Shown: positions 7,846 through 16,769, counted from the first letter of the stretch. The stretch: DNA of 32,284 nt from Ilumatobacteraceae bacterium (GCA_024643255.1 JAHENF010000023.1:10237-42520); one strand, 5' to 3'. Made by a program: numbers and translations. Notes: generated by a model not told the origin, from the sequence alone.

Positions 7846-8496
7846 TCAGGCAAGCACGTTGCTGACCGCGGCGAAGTGCAGCACGGCCGCCACCACGACC
7901 AACAGGTGCCACACTTCGTGGTAGCCGAACGTCTTGGGCCATGGGTCGGGGCGACGCCGCACGAGTACGGGGAATCCCACCGTGTAGGCGAGCCCACCGG
8001 CGATCATCAGGCCGAGCTGCAAGCCGGTCAAATTGGTGACCAGGGCCGGCGCAGCAATGATTGCGACCCATCCCATGACGAGGTAGAGCGAGTACGACAC
8101 GAGGCGGGCACCGTGGAAGAACCCGAGTTTGAGCACCATGCCGATGACGGCGAGGGTGCCCACGACCGCCAGCATCGGGATCCCCCAGGCCGGAGGCAGT
8201 GCCACCAGACAGATCGGGGCGTACGTGCCCGCGATCAGCAGATAGATCATCGAGTGATCGAGACGCTGCATCACTTCGCGGGCGCGCACCGAGTGGGCGA
8301 GACGGTGATACGACGCAGAGGTACCGAACAGCAACAACAGCGTCACCGAATAGATCGCGGCGGCCACGGTCGCGGCGGCCCCATCGGCGACGACGATCAG
8401 CACGATCCCGGCGGGGATCGCGGCGAAGAAGGCACCGGCGTGCATGGCTCCGCGCCAGAGCGGACGCTCCAACACTGAGAGGTGCACCGAGGCCAT
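7846..8496 (-). CDS. trhA: Hemolysin III / TrhA (PAQR) family membrane protein
   Basis: Seven-helix integral membrane protein of the bacterial PAQR family; relatives have been linked to membrane lipid or energy homeostasis, and the original hemolysin label comes from Bacillus. The three conserved polar clusters that form the family's metal site are visible: SASYHRLAH (Ser/His), RLDHSMIYLLIAGTY (Asp) and GYHEVWH (two His) near the C-terminus. About 217 residues from ATG 8496; in-frame GTG and ATG codons at 8511 and 8508 would add four or five residues, and no clear ribosome site decides between them. It is the first gene of a minus-strand operon with the unknown protein (4-base gap) and the ABC ATPase. 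Confidence 0.9.
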   Translation of the reverse strand: MASVHLSVLERPLWRGAMHAGAFFAAIPAGIVLIVVADGAAATVAAAIYSVTLLLLFGTSASYHRLAHSVRAREVMQRLDHSMIYLLIAGTYAPICLVALPPAWGIPMLAVVGTLAVIGMVLKLGFFHGARLVSYSLYLVMGWVAIIAAPALVTNLTGLQLGLMIAGGLAYTVGFPVLVRRRPDPWPKTFGYHEVWHLLVVVAAVLHFAAVSNVLA

Positions 8497-8565
8497 GCTC
8501 ACAACCATCACCGTACCGGCCTGCCGGCTTCAGCGTGGGTCGGCGCGGACCTCCTCACCGACAAT

Positions 8566-11454
8566 TCACCCGGCCGACATCTCGGCCATCAACTCGGTCA
8601 CTGCGTCGCCGTACCGTTCGAGCTTCGCCGGGCCGACACCGCTGATCTTGCCGAGGTCGCGCAAGGTGGTCGGGGCGGTCCGGGCGATGGCCGCGAGCGT
8701 CTTGTTGTCGAACACCACATAGGCCGGTTTGCCGTCGCGGAGATCGTTGCGGAGTTCCCTCAGCGCGGCAAAGCGGCGTTGGCCCTCGGCGTCGAGGTCG
8801 GCGGCCGGATCGCTCGTGCTCGACGATGCGCGCGCCGCCGGCTTCGACGCCGTCTCGGGGCGATGTGACGACACGATGCGCTCGGCCGACGGCTCGATCG
8901 TGAGCTCGGCGACGAACGGGCTCGGGTTCACGCCGGTGACGATGGTGGCCTGACGACTGGCACGGGTGATCGCCACGTGGAACAACCGGCGTTCCTCTTC
9001 GACATCGTCGGCGAGCCGGTGCGGATACTGCTCGGCGTCGGCGAGGTGCACCACCACATACGGCCACTCCTGACCCTTCACCCGGTGCACCGTCGACAGC
9101 AGCACACCGCCCGGAGCGCGCTTCGACGCGAGCTGCGTCCGCAGCCACCGCTCGAATGTCGATGGATCGTCGTGCAGCGCAGCGAGATGCGTGATCGCGG
9201 TGAGGTCGTCGCCCTGGGCCGATCGGTTGGCACCGCGCCGGTTGGCGTCGAGCGAGGCGACGGAGCCGGCGAGGCCGATGTCGTCGATCAGGGTCAGCAC
9301 GAGGTCGGAGGTCGTGGCGCCCGCCTGAACGGCCTTCTGGAGCGTCTGGATGTCGGCGGCGAAGTCGATCACCCGCTCGGCGTCGCGCTCGTTGGTCAGC
9401 CGGCCCGCCAGGCGGTTCAGGTCGACGATGCTGCCCTGCTCGGCCACCCAGTCGGTGATGCGGGGATGGAACGATCGAGAGGGGCGCCGGAGCGCCTCGC
9501 GGATGTCGTCGGGTGCGAATGTTCCGCCTCGTCCCGCAGCCGCCAGGCGCAGCCAGGCCAGGACCGTGCGCACCGCCGTGCGATCGGCGAACTCCAGACC
9601 GACCCCGCCGCTGATCGGGATGCCCTCGGCGACGAGCGCAACCTGCACAGGGGCGAGGAGCGCGTTCACCCTGGCCAGCACGGCCACCTCATCAGGCCGG
9701 GCTCCCGCAGCGATCGCGTCGTGGACCGCTCGACGCGAACCACCGACCGCGTCGACGCCCCCATCGACGGACCATCCGGAGGCGTCGGTCGATGCGGCCG
9801 TGATCGTCTTCGCGACTCGTCGGCGGTTGTGACGCAGCAGCCGGTCGACGACGTCGACGATGCCGGCCGGGCAGCGATAGTTCACCTCGAGGGGATGCGA
9901 CCCCGAGCCGGGGAACAGCTCGGCGAAATCGATCAGCCAGGCCGGGTCGGCACCGTTGTAGCCGTAGATGGTCTGGTCGTCGTCGCCGACCCCGAACACT
10001 GCGCCTCCTGGCGCCGACAGCAGGCGGATCATCAACAGGTGGGCAGGCGTGAGATCCTGGAACTCGTCGACCAGCATGATCCGACAGGCTCGCTGTGCGG
10101 CGCGACGTGCGACCGGGTCACGCAGGAGCACCAGGAGCGCCCGATAGATCTGGTCGTCGAAGTCGACCGCTCCACGCCGTTCCAGCGCCTTGCGGTAGCT
10201 CGGCCATGTCTCCGCGAGGCCGTCGACGTCACCGGCATAGCGATCCTCGACCTCGTCCGGGTCGACCAGGCCGAGGCGGATCACGGTGAGCGCTTCGATC
10301 CATGGACCGATCGGGTCGCTGTTGCGGCGCCGCGGGAACGAGACGAGCTCACCGATGATGCGCCGCACGTCCGGCTCGTCGATGGTCCGCCATTTCGTCG
10401 CCTGCTGGGCGAAGGGTGGCGTGCCGTTGACGATCGCCAATGCGATGGCGTTGAGGGTGCGCACCTGGAGACCCGGCAGGTCCGACGTCCGCTCGACCAT
10501 CTCCTCCTGCGCCCGTTTGTTGAATGCCACGAGGCTGACTGCACTCGGCGGCAGGTTCCAGTGGGTGAGCAGGTGCCGCGCGCGTTCGGTGAGCACGCGG
10601 GTCTTGCCGGAGCCCGCCGGGGCGATGATGCGCGCACCGCCGCCACGGTGCGTCACCGCCGCGAGTTGGTCGGGGGCGAGATCCGCGTCGGAGCGGTTCG
10701 CTCCGGGCGGGCGCAGCGAACGGTGCTCGACGGCGACGGCGTGCACCACCGGCACCCCCTCGATGGGATTGGTGTGGCGAACCGGCCCCGCGTCGAGCCA
10801 CACGGCGGTGCCGTCCGGCAGCTCCACGTCGCCCCGCTCGCCACCGGGCGTTGCTCCCGCGGCGATCGCCGTGTCGAGAGCGATCCAACTCGGATTGTCG
10901 GGGTCGCGATGATCGACGCTGTTGGCCCACACGAGATGGTGGAGTTCCTCGAGATCGAAGGCGAACGTCGGACCCAGTTCGTACGGAGCAGCCTCGGTCA
11001 TCAGCATCGGCTCGCGTTCGAACTGGGCTGCCAGCTCGATGATGAGCCGTTCCCGCGCGTGGTGGGCGGCGCGCAGGAACACGAGTGCATGCGCAGGGCT
11101 GGTCAACGTGGCGGCGTCGACGACGAGTCGTTGGGCATCGGCCCACGCCGCGGGCACTTGGCCGCCCGGCTCGATGATCAGATGACGTCCGAGTTCGTCG
11201 GGGCCGGCGCCCGCCGGGGCCACGCCTCGCGGAACGTCGCGACTCGGGGCAGCCGCCGCCCGAGCGGAGCGCCGAGCCGGCGCCGGTGGGCGCGCAGAGC
11301 CTGCCGTCGGCTCGACGGCGTCTCCCCCATCGTCGAAGGGCAGTGCGTCGTCGCCCGACGTCGGCACCTCCTGACGGCCACCGTCGTGCCAACACTGGCG
11401 CACCTCGGCCGGCGTCGCATGCTCTCCATTGCAGTATGCGCACTGAATCGCCAT
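8566..11454 (-). CDS. UvrD2-like superfamily I helicase with N-terminal extension and HRDC domain
   Basis: ATP-driven 3'-5' DNA helicase of the UvrD/Rep/PcrA group, expected to act in repair or recombination. The 962-residue product has, in order: a possible zinc motif at the start (CAYC with further Cys/His in the first 23 residues), a low-complexity Ala/Pro/Arg segment (about 45-85), a 180-residue region I do not recognise, then the helicase core: Walker A APAGSGKT (to 285), DEFQD (463-467), GDDDQTIYGYNG, LEVNYR, TVHRVKGQEWPYVVV and FHVAITRAS. A C-terminal HRDC domain spans about 890-960. Mycobacterial UvrD2 also has a C-terminal HRDC but lacks the long N-terminal part. ATG at 11454 begins the cysteine motif. 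Confidence 0.9.
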   Translation of the reverse strand: MAIQCAYCNGEHATPAEVRQCWHDGGRQEVPTSGDDALPFDDGGDAVEPTAGSARPPAPARRSARAAAAPSRDVPRGVAPAGAGPDELGRHLIIEPGGQVPAAWADAQRLVVDAATLTSPAHALVFLRAAHHARERLIIELAAQFEREPMLMTEAAPYELGPTFAFDLEELHHLVWANSVDHRDPDNPSWIALDTAIAAGATPGGERGDVELPDGTAVWLDAGPVRHTNPIEGVPVVHAVAVEHRSLRPPGANRSDADLAPDQLAAVTHRGGGARIIAPAGSGKTRVLTERARHLLTHWNLPPSAVSLVAFNKRAQEEMVERTSDLPGLQVRTLNAIALAIVNGTPPFAQQATKWRTIDEPDVRRIIGELVSFPRRRNSDPIGPWIEALTVIRLGLVDPDEVEDRYAGDVDGLAETWPSYRKALERRGAVDFDDQIYRALLVLLRDPVARRAAQRACRIMLVDEFQDLTPAHLLMIRLLSAPGGAVFGVGDDDQTIYGYNGADPAWLIDFAELFPGSGSHPLEVNYRCPAGIVDVVDRLLRHNRRRVAKTITAASTDASGWSVDGGVDAVGGSRRAVHDAIAAGARPDEVAVLARVNALLAPVQVALVAEGIPISGGVGLEFADRTAVRTVLAWLRLAAAGRGGTFAPDDIREALRRPSRSFHPRITDWVAEQGSIVDLNRLAGRLTNERDAERVIDFAADIQTLQKAVQAGATTSDLVLTLIDDIGLAGSVASLDANRRGANRSAQGDDLTAITHLAALHDDPSTFERWLRTQLASKRAPGGVLLSTVHRVKGQEWPYVVVHLADAEQYPHRLADDVEEERRLFHVAITRASRQATIVTGVNPSPFVAELTIEPSAERIVSSHRPETASKPAARASSSTSDPAADLDAEGQRRFAALRELRNDLRDGKPAYVVFDNKTLAAIARTAPTTLRDLGKISGVGPAKLERYGDAVTELMAEMSAG

Positions 11455-11525
11455 CGCCTCGACCTTACCGAACACGACCGCCGACCGCACACACGTTCGA
11501 TCACCGCGACGTGCAGACTGGGGTG

Positions 11526-12110
11526 ATGGCGGAACCCCCTCGTCCCGAACTGATCCTGGTCCGCCACGGCGAGACCGAATGGAGTCGCGAGCGCAAGCAC
11601 ACCGGGCGCACCGACGTCGCACTCACCGATCACGGGCGCGCCCAGGCCCGTCACATCGCCACCGCCGTCGAGGCGTTCCGCTTCACGCATTCGTACGCCA
11701 GCCCGTTGTCGCGAGCGCTCGAGACCGCCCGCCTCGTGGGCCTCGATCCCGACATCGAACCCGACCTGCTCGAGTGGGACTACGGCCGCTACGAGGGCAT
11801 CACCACCGCCGAGATCCGCGAGACCGATCCGGGGTGGTCGGTGTGGACACATCCGGTGCTCGACGGCGAGTCGATCGACGAGGTCGGCACCCGTGTCGAT
11901 CGGCTGCTCCACCGCCTCCTCGAACTCGAGGGCCACATCGCTCTCGTCGCCCACGCCCACGTGTTGCGGGTGCTCGGCGCACGCTGGCTGGGGCTCGACG
12001 CTGTCGAAGGCCGGCGATTCGCTCTCGACACCGCCACCTTGTCGATCCTCGGCTGGGAGCGCGAGAACCGGGTCGTTCTGCGCTGGAACGACCCATGCGG
12101 TTGGGGCTGA
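11526..12110 (+). CDS. Histidine phosphatase (phosphoglycerate mutase-like)
   Basis: A 194-residue member of the histidine phosphatase superfamily, which transfers phosphate through a phosphohistidine. The catalytic motif LVRHGETEW is at residues 11-19 with the nucleophile His14; a second arginine is in SPLSRALETA and the acid base in LLEWDYGRYEGIT; the second catalytic histidine is in VAHAHVLRVL. Length and motifs fit broad-specificity phosphatases (GpmB/CobC/PhoE-like), not the glycolytic enzyme. ATG at 11526 follows GGGGTG. It is divergent from the UvrD2-like gene, with 71 bases between them, and ends three bases from the stop of a convergent small gene. Confidence 0.88.
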   Translation: MAEPPRPELILVRHGETEWSRERKHTGRTDVALTDHGRAQARHIATAVEAFRFTHSYASPLSRALETARLVGLDPDIEPDLLEWDYGRYEGITTAEIRETDPGWSVWTHPVLDGESIDEVGTRVDRLLHRLLELEGHIALVAHAHVLRVLGARWLGLDAVEGRRFALDTATLSILGWERENRVVLRWNDPCGWG

Positions 12111-12113
12111 TCG

Positions 12114-12392
12114 CTACCAGGCGATCTCGGGCCACCCGTAGGTGACGCAGAGGCCGGCACCGTTGACGAGGATCAGCGACGCGATGATCGCCGACACGGC
12201 GAGCACGCGGGGCCGTGTGCGCCGCACGGAGCCTGGCACCGGCATGTACCACTCCGGAAGCAACGCTCCATCCGTGGCAGGTCGACCGAAGGGCACAGCA
12301 TCGGCGTCGATCGGTGCATCGGGATCGGCGGCGAGCGCCAGGTATGCCAGCTCTTCGTCGGTGAACGAGTCCACGTCGGCACGGTACCGCAC
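12114..12392 (-). CDS. Small single-pass membrane protein, unknown function
   Basis: A 92-residue protein. The N-terminal half is acidic (DSFTDEELAYLALAADPDAP), the middle carries LLPEWYMPVPGS and a basic RRTRPR stretch, and the C-terminal part is one hydrophobic helix (VLAVSAIIASLILVNGAGLC), consistent with a cytoplasmic N-terminus and a single membrane anchor. The composition is clearly protein-like, unlike the shadow frames. I recognise no family. It ends three bases before the convergent phosphatase gene ends. Confidence 0.65.
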   Translation of the reverse strand: MRYRADVDSFTDEELAYLALAADPDAPIDADAVPFGRPATDGALLPEWYMPVPGSVRRTRPRVLAVSAIIASLILVNGAGLCVTYGWPEIAW

Positions 12393-12427
12393 CCCAGCTC
12401 GGGCGGGTCGACGGGTCTTCCGATCCG

Positions 12428-12889
12428 TCAGCGTTGCTTCCCCTCGAGAAACAGGCCGACTGCCTTGTCGATCCGTCGTTGTCGGGTCTCCGGGGCCTTG
12501 GCGGAGTTGATGTTGTCGACGTGATAACGGCGCAGGCTGTTCGACAGCGTGTCGAAGAACGAACCCGCTGCGGGACTCGCGGCGAACGCAGCCTGCAGGT
12601 CCGCCGGCACGTCGACGGTGCGCTCGGTCGTGTCGACGGTCAACGTCACCTCGACAGGATCGCCCGCATCGAGCACCGCAGCCCGACGGACCGCCGCGCT
12701 CACCGGGATCATGCTGACCCCGGACATCACGCCGATGGTCGTTCGATACCCGTATCCGTTGAGCGTCACTCTCACCGACGGCTTCTTTCCGGCTGCCAAC
12801 CGCTCGATCACATCCGACGGCACGACGACGCCCGTCGCCTGCTTGCCCGGAGCCTGCTGCAACAGGGCCGAGAACTCGACGGCGCCCAT
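12428..12889 (-). CDS. YdeI/OmdA-associated, DUF1905-type protein
   Basis: A 153-residue cytoplasmic protein. Residues 1-95 resemble DUF1905 (EFSALLQQAPGKQATGVVVP, then VRVTLNGYGYRTTIGVMSG and IPVSAAVRRAA), a small beta-barrel. The C-terminal part (FFDTLSNSLRRYHVDNINSAK, ending ETRQRRIDKAVGLFLEG) is the YdeI/OmpD-associated helical region found in bacteriocin-protection-like proteins. Precise function is not known. ATG at 12889 is one base after the stop of the crotonase gene, so the two are very likely translated from one message. Confidence 0.8.
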   Translation of the reverse strand: MGAVEFSALLQQAPGKQATGVVVPSDVIERLAAGKKPSVRVTLNGYGYRTTIGVMSGVSMIPVSAAVRRAAVLDAGDPVEVTLTVDTTERTVDVPADLQAAFAASPAAGSFFDTLSNSLRRYHVDNINSAKAPETRQRRIDKAVGLFLEGKQR

Positions 12890-12890
12890 C

Positions 12891-13682
12891 TCAGCGGCCC
12901 GTGAACTCGGCGGGGCGACGTTCGAGGAACGACGCGACCCCCTCGCGATGGTCATCGCTCTTGAAACATGCCGCGAGTGCCGCTGTGTGGCGGGCCATGT
13001 GTTCCCCCACCGGCGCGGTCAATCCGTCGTGCACCAGTGACTTGACAAGGCCCAGGCTGTGCGGTGATCCGGCTGCGATGGCGTTGGCGAGATCCATCGC
13101 CCGCGGGAGCAGTTGGTCGCTCTCCACCACGTCGAGGACGTAGCCGAGGCGGAGCGCCTCAGGGGCGTCGATCATCTCGCCGGTGTAGAGCAGCCGCAGC
13201 GCCTGTTGGACCCCGACGATGCGCGGCAGCAACCATGTGCCCGCGCCGGTGTCGGGAACCAGTCCACGGTGCACGAAGTTCCACGCGAATCGCGCTTGCG
13301 TGCTCGCCAGGCGGAGATCGCACTGCGAGGAGAACTCGGCGCCCATGCCCACCGCCGGGCCGTCGATGGCCCCGATCGTCGGCTTGCGCGTCTGCGCGAT
13401 CGGCCACCACTTGTGGCGCTCCTCGGCCTCCCCGCGCAACCCGCGTACCTCGCCGGGGACTGTCGCGAGATCGGCCAGGTCGGTTCCCGCACAGAACGCA
13501 CCGGGCACCCCGGTGATCAGGAGTACGGTCGTCGCCGGGTCCTCGTCGGCGCGACCGACGGTCTCGATGAACTCGCCGAGCATCGCGTAGGTCATCGCGT
13601 TGCGCTTCTCCGGCCGGTCGATCGTGATGACACCGACTTTGCCCAGCGCGTGATAGCGGATCAGTTCGCGTTCGTCACCCAT
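12891..13682 (-). CDS. Enoyl-CoA hydratase/isomerase (crotonase) family protein
   Basis: A 263-residue crotonase-fold protein that binds an acyl-CoA. The oxyanion-hole segments are present: AFCAGTDLADL near residue 63 and GPAVGMGAEFSSQCD near 106. The glutamate matching Glu144 of rat crotonase is kept (in GAEF), but the position of Glu164 (normally in a PE pair) is Phe in ARFAWNF. A classical syn-hydratase reaction is therefore doubtful; an isomerase or another crotonase activity is more likely. ATG at 13682 is chosen over the open frame upstream because the conserved part begins there. The YdeI-like gene follows after one base. Confidence 0.88.
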   Translation of the reverse strand: MGDERELIRYHALGKVGVITIDRPEKRNAMTYAMLGEFIETVGRADEDPATTVLLITGVPGAFCAGTDLADLATVPGEVRGLRGEAEERHKWWPIAQTRKPTIGAIDGPAVGMGAEFSSQCDLRLASTQARFAWNFVHRGLVPDTGAGTWLLPRIVGVQQALRLLYTGEMIDAPEALRLGYVLDVVESDQLLPRAMDLANAIAAGSPHSLGLVKSLVHDGLTAPVGEHMARHTAALAACFKSDDHREGVASFLERRPAEFTGR

Positions 13683-13733
13683 GCCCGGAACGTAGCGCTC
13701 GCCACCGATACGACCCGATCCCGACGCCACCAC

Positions 13734-13859
13734 CACCAGCGATGAGTTTCCGGTTCACCCCTCGGACCACAACCTCATCGCACGGACATCAGGAGCACCA
13801 GCGATGAGTTTCCGGTTCACCCCTCGGACCACAACCTCATCGCACGGACATCAGGAGCA
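13734..13859. repeat. Perfect 62-bp tandem duplication at the nrdJ 3' end
   Basis: Two identical 62-base units in direct tandem (13734-13795 and 13796-13857, with two more matching bases). The second unit contains the last codons and stop of nrdJ (13851-13859); the first is a copy lying in the gap towards the crotonase gene. Each unit holds an inverted repeat, GCGATGAG and CTCATCGC on the minus strand, 27 bases apart, so the transcript past nrdJ would carry two identical hairpins. Confidence 0.9.
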
Positions 13860-16625
13860 GCCGCTGGTGCTGCCGCACGAGGTACAGACGTAGCAGCTGC
13901 CCGCGCGCACCATGGCGATGCCGCACTGCATGCACATCGGAGCATCGCTCACCCGCACCGGATCCGGCGCGGCGAACGGAAGCTGTGCGCCGTCGACGTG
14001 CGGCACCGACTTCGGATCGGGCGCGAGATCGGATCCCTGATGGGTCTCGGTCACCTGCTCCTCCACACCCGGAAGGGTCGGCTGGAGCCGCTCGTCGACG
14101 CTGAAGATGCCGAGCTCGGCGCGCTCGTCATAGCTCATGTACTCGATCGCGAGGCGCCGGAACAGGTAGTCCATGATCGACGAGGCGAAGCGGATGTCGG
14201 GATCGTCCGTCATTCCCGCCGGCTCGAAACGCATGTTGGTGAACGCCTCGACGAAGGCCCGCAGCGGAACCCCGTACTGCAGCCCGTAGCTCACCGACTT
14301 GGCGAACGCGTCCATCACGCCCGCCATCGTCGAGCCCTGCTTCGACACCGTGAGGAAGATCTCACCGGGCTGGCCGTCGTCGTACTCGCCGATCGTCGCG
14401 AAACCCTTGCAGTCGGCCACGCGGAACTCGAACGTACGGCCCCGACGCGAACGGGGCATCTTCTGGCGCACCGGATGGTGGATGACACGTTCGACGATCT
14501 CGACATCGAGCGGCGCGTCGGCGGGCGCTGCGCCCTTCGACGTCGACAGTGGCTGGCCGAGCTTGCAGTTGTCACGGTAGATCGCCACCGACTTCAACCC
14601 GAGCTCCCACGCCAGCATGTGCAGGTGCTCGACATCCTCGACCGTGACGTCCTCGGGCATGTTCGCGGTCTTGCTGATGCCCCCGCTGACGAAGGGCTGC
14701 ACCGCCGCCATCATGCGGATGTGGCCCTCGTAGTGGATCGTGTTGTCACCCATCGAGCACGCGAACACCGCCAGATGTCCGCTCGCGAGGTGTGGTGCAC
14801 CGATCACCGACATGTGTTCGTCGATGTAGGCCACGATGTCGTCGACCTGTTCGGGTGAGTATCCCAGCCTGCGCAGCGCGCGTGGAATCGTCTGGTTGAC
14901 GATCGACATCGTGCCGCCGCCGACCAGTTTCTTCGTCTTGACGAGCGCCAGGTCCGGCTCGATACCGGTCGTGTCGCAGTCCATCGCGAGACCGATCGTG
15001 CCGGTCGGGGCGATGACCACCGCCTGGCTGTTGCGCACGCCGTGGTCGCCGGCGTCACGAACGACGGTGTCCCACGTCGACCGGCCCGCGTCGATCAGGT
15101 CGGCGGGGACCACGCCGTGGCTGTCCACGTTGCGGGCAGCCTGGCGATGCATGTCGAGCACGCCGAGCATCGCCTCTGCCTCGTCGGCGAACCCGTCGAA
15201 CGGGCCGAGCCGGGCTGCGGTGCGCACGCTCGTGGCATAGGCCGAGGCGGTCATCAGCGACGTGATCGCCGCGGCCCAGGCACGGCCTTCCTCGGAGTCG
15301 TACGGCAGGCCGAGCGCCATCAGCAGCGCACCGAGGTTGGCGTAGCCGAGGCCGAGTTGGCGCAGTGCCCTGGTGGTGTCGCCGATCTTCTGCGTCGGGT
15401 AGTCGGCGTGGCCGACCAGGATTTCCTGGGCCGTGAACAGGACGTCGACCGTGTGCGTGAACGCCCCTACATCGAAGCCACCGTCGTCCTGCAGGTACTC
15501 GAGCAGGTTGATCGACGCGAGGTTGCAGGCCGAATTCTCGACGTGGAAATACTCGGAACAGGGATTGCTCCCGGTGATCCGTCCGTGGTTCGGAGCGGTG
15601 TGCCAACGGTTGATCGTCGTGTCGAACTGCAGGCCCGGGTCCGCACACTCCCACGCCGCCTGGGCGATCTCGCGCCACAGGTCGCGAGCGCGCACCGTGC
15701 GCAGCACCTCGCCGGTCGTGACCGCACGGAGGTCCCAATCGGTGTCGTCGACGACCGCCTGCATGAACTCGTCGGTGACCCGCACCGAGTTGTTGGCGTT
15801 CTGGTACTGCACCGAGAACGAATCAGCACCGTCGAGGCCCATGTCGAAGCCCGCATCGCTGAGCGCACGCGCCTTGCGCTCCTCCTTGGCCTTGGCCCAC
15901 ACGAACTGCTCGATGTCGGGATGGCCGGCGTCGAGGATCACCATCTTCGCCGCCCGCCGGGTCTTGCCGCCCGACTTGATCGTGCCCGCCGAGGCGTCGG
16001 CGCCACGCATGAAGCTCACCGGCCCGGAGGCCGTGCCGCCACCTTCGAGCGGCTCGAACGACGAGCGGATCCGCGAGAGGTTGACACCGGCGCCGGAGCC
16101 ACCCTTGAAGATGATCCCCTCTTCCCGATACCAGTTGAGGATCGACGACATCTCGTCCTCGACGGCGAGGATGAAGCACGCGCTCGCCTGCTGCGGCACA
16201 CCGGCCACGCCGATGTTGAACCACACCGGGCTGTTGAACGCGGCGCGCTGGGTGACGAGGATGTACTTCAACTCGGCGCTGAAGGCGTCGGCCTCGTCGC
16301 CGTCGAAGTAGCCGTCGGCAACACCCCAATCGGTGATCGTGTCGACGATGCGGTCGACGACCTGCTTCAGCGACCACTCACGCTCGGGCGACCCGAGCGA
16401 CCCGCGGAAGTACTTCTGCGTGACGATGTTCGTGGCGTTCTGCGACCACGTGGTCGGGAACTCGACGCCCAACTGTTCGAACGCGACCGACCCGTCGAGC
16501 CAGTTGGTGATGCGGGCGTCACGCGTCTCCCAGACCACCTCGTCGTACGGGTCGACTCCGAGTGACGTGTACAGGCGCCCCAACCCGACGGTGCCGTCGG
16601 CGATGTGACCGGGTGCGAGCGGCAT
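13851..16625 (-). CDS. nrdJ: Adenosylcobalamin-dependent (class II) ribonucleotide reductase
   Basis: Reduces ribonucleotides to deoxyribonucleotides using a radical generated from coenzyme B12, without need for oxygen. The 924-residue product shows the active-site loop with Cys356 in NPCSE (354-358; Asn, thiyl-radical Cys and Glu), the N-terminal disulfide cysteine in SACF (Cys150), the GGSGAGVN loop near 175 and the second partner cysteines in the C-terminal tail (CMQC, CYVC, CGSTSGCS), which are re-reduced by thioredoxin-like proteins. ATG at 16625 has a good GGAGGAA site eight bases upstream. nrdR, the usual repressor of such genes, lies about 3.4 kb away. The gene ends inside a tandem repeat. 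Confidence 0.96.
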   Translation of the reverse strand: MPLAPGHIADGTVGLGRLYTSLGVDPYDEVVWETRDARITNWLDGSVAFEQLGVEFPTTWSQNATNIVTQKYFRGSLGSPEREWSLKQVVDRIVDTITDWGVADGYFDGDEADAFSAELKYILVTQRAAFNSPVWFNIGVAGVPQQASACFILAVEDEMSSILNWYREEGIIFKGGSGAGVNLSRIRSSFEPLEGGGTASGPVSFMRGADASAGTIKSGGKTRRAAKMVILDAGHPDIEQFVWAKAKEERKARALSDAGFDMGLDGADSFSVQYQNANNSVRVTDEFMQAVVDDTDWDLRAVTTGEVLRTVRARDLWREIAQAAWECADPGLQFDTTINRWHTAPNHGRITGSNPCSEYFHVENSACNLASINLLEYLQDDGGFDVGAFTHTVDVLFTAQEILVGHADYPTQKIGDTTRALRQLGLGYANLGALLMALGLPYDSEEGRAWAAAITSLMTASAYATSVRTAARLGPFDGFADEAEAMLGVLDMHRQAARNVDSHGVVPADLIDAGRSTWDTVVRDAGDHGVRNSQAVVIAPTGTIGLAMDCDTTGIEPDLALVKTKKLVGGGTMSIVNQTIPRALRRLGYSPEQVDDIVAYIDEHMSVIGAPHLASGHLAVFACSMGDNTIHYEGHIRMMAAVQPFVSGGISKTANMPEDVTVEDVEHLHMLAWELGLKSVAIYRDNCKLGQPLSTSKGAAPADAPLDVEIVERVIHHPVRQKMPRSRRGRTFEFRVADCKGFATIGEYDDGQPGEIFLTVSKQGSTMAGVMDAFAKSVSYGLQYGVPLRAFVEAFTNMRFEPAGMTDDPDIRFASSIMDYLFRRLAIEYMSYDERAELGIFSVDERLQPTLPGVEEQVTETHQGSDLAPDPKSVPHVDGAQLPFAAPDPVRVSDAPMCMQCGIAMVRAGSCYVCTSCGSTSGCS

Positions 16626-16673
16626 GACTGTTCCTCCGAGAGTCGATTGGATTCCAAACTACAGCCGTGCAGC

Positions 16674-16698
16674 GGACGGACAACCGGCTGATCCGTCC
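16674..16698 (-). other. Hairpin in the nrdJ leader, near the start codon
   Basis: Seven-base perfect arms GGACGGA and TCCGTCC around an 11-base loop that contains CCGG. It lies 49 to 73 bases upstream of the nrdJ start, so it is probably in the message leader. Confidence 0.5.
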
Positions 16699-16769
16699 TC
16701 CCGGACGCGAACCGCCGACCACAGCGCGCCGTCACAGGTCGAGGGAAGCCCCTAAGCAGACACCGTCCT

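Noticed and set aside
11455..11525. Possible SOS box between the UvrD2-like helicase and the phosphatase
   Set aside because: CGAACACG and ACGTTCGA half-sites occur but are about 25 bases apart, not in the GAAC-N4-GTTC arrangement.
8977..11526. 849-codon open frame on the plus strand opposite the helicase gene
   Set aside because: It is the antisense shadow of the helicase gene; its translation is rich in Arg, His, Asp and Val with no domain motifs.
13740..13800. Hammerhead-ribozyme-like elements (GATGA ... GGAAAC) within the 62-bp repeat on the minus strand
   Set aside because: The essential CUGAUGA core is broken (CGATGA, no U4) and the flanking GCGATGAG pairs with CTCATCGC, which would hide the core. 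A plain hairpin explains it better.
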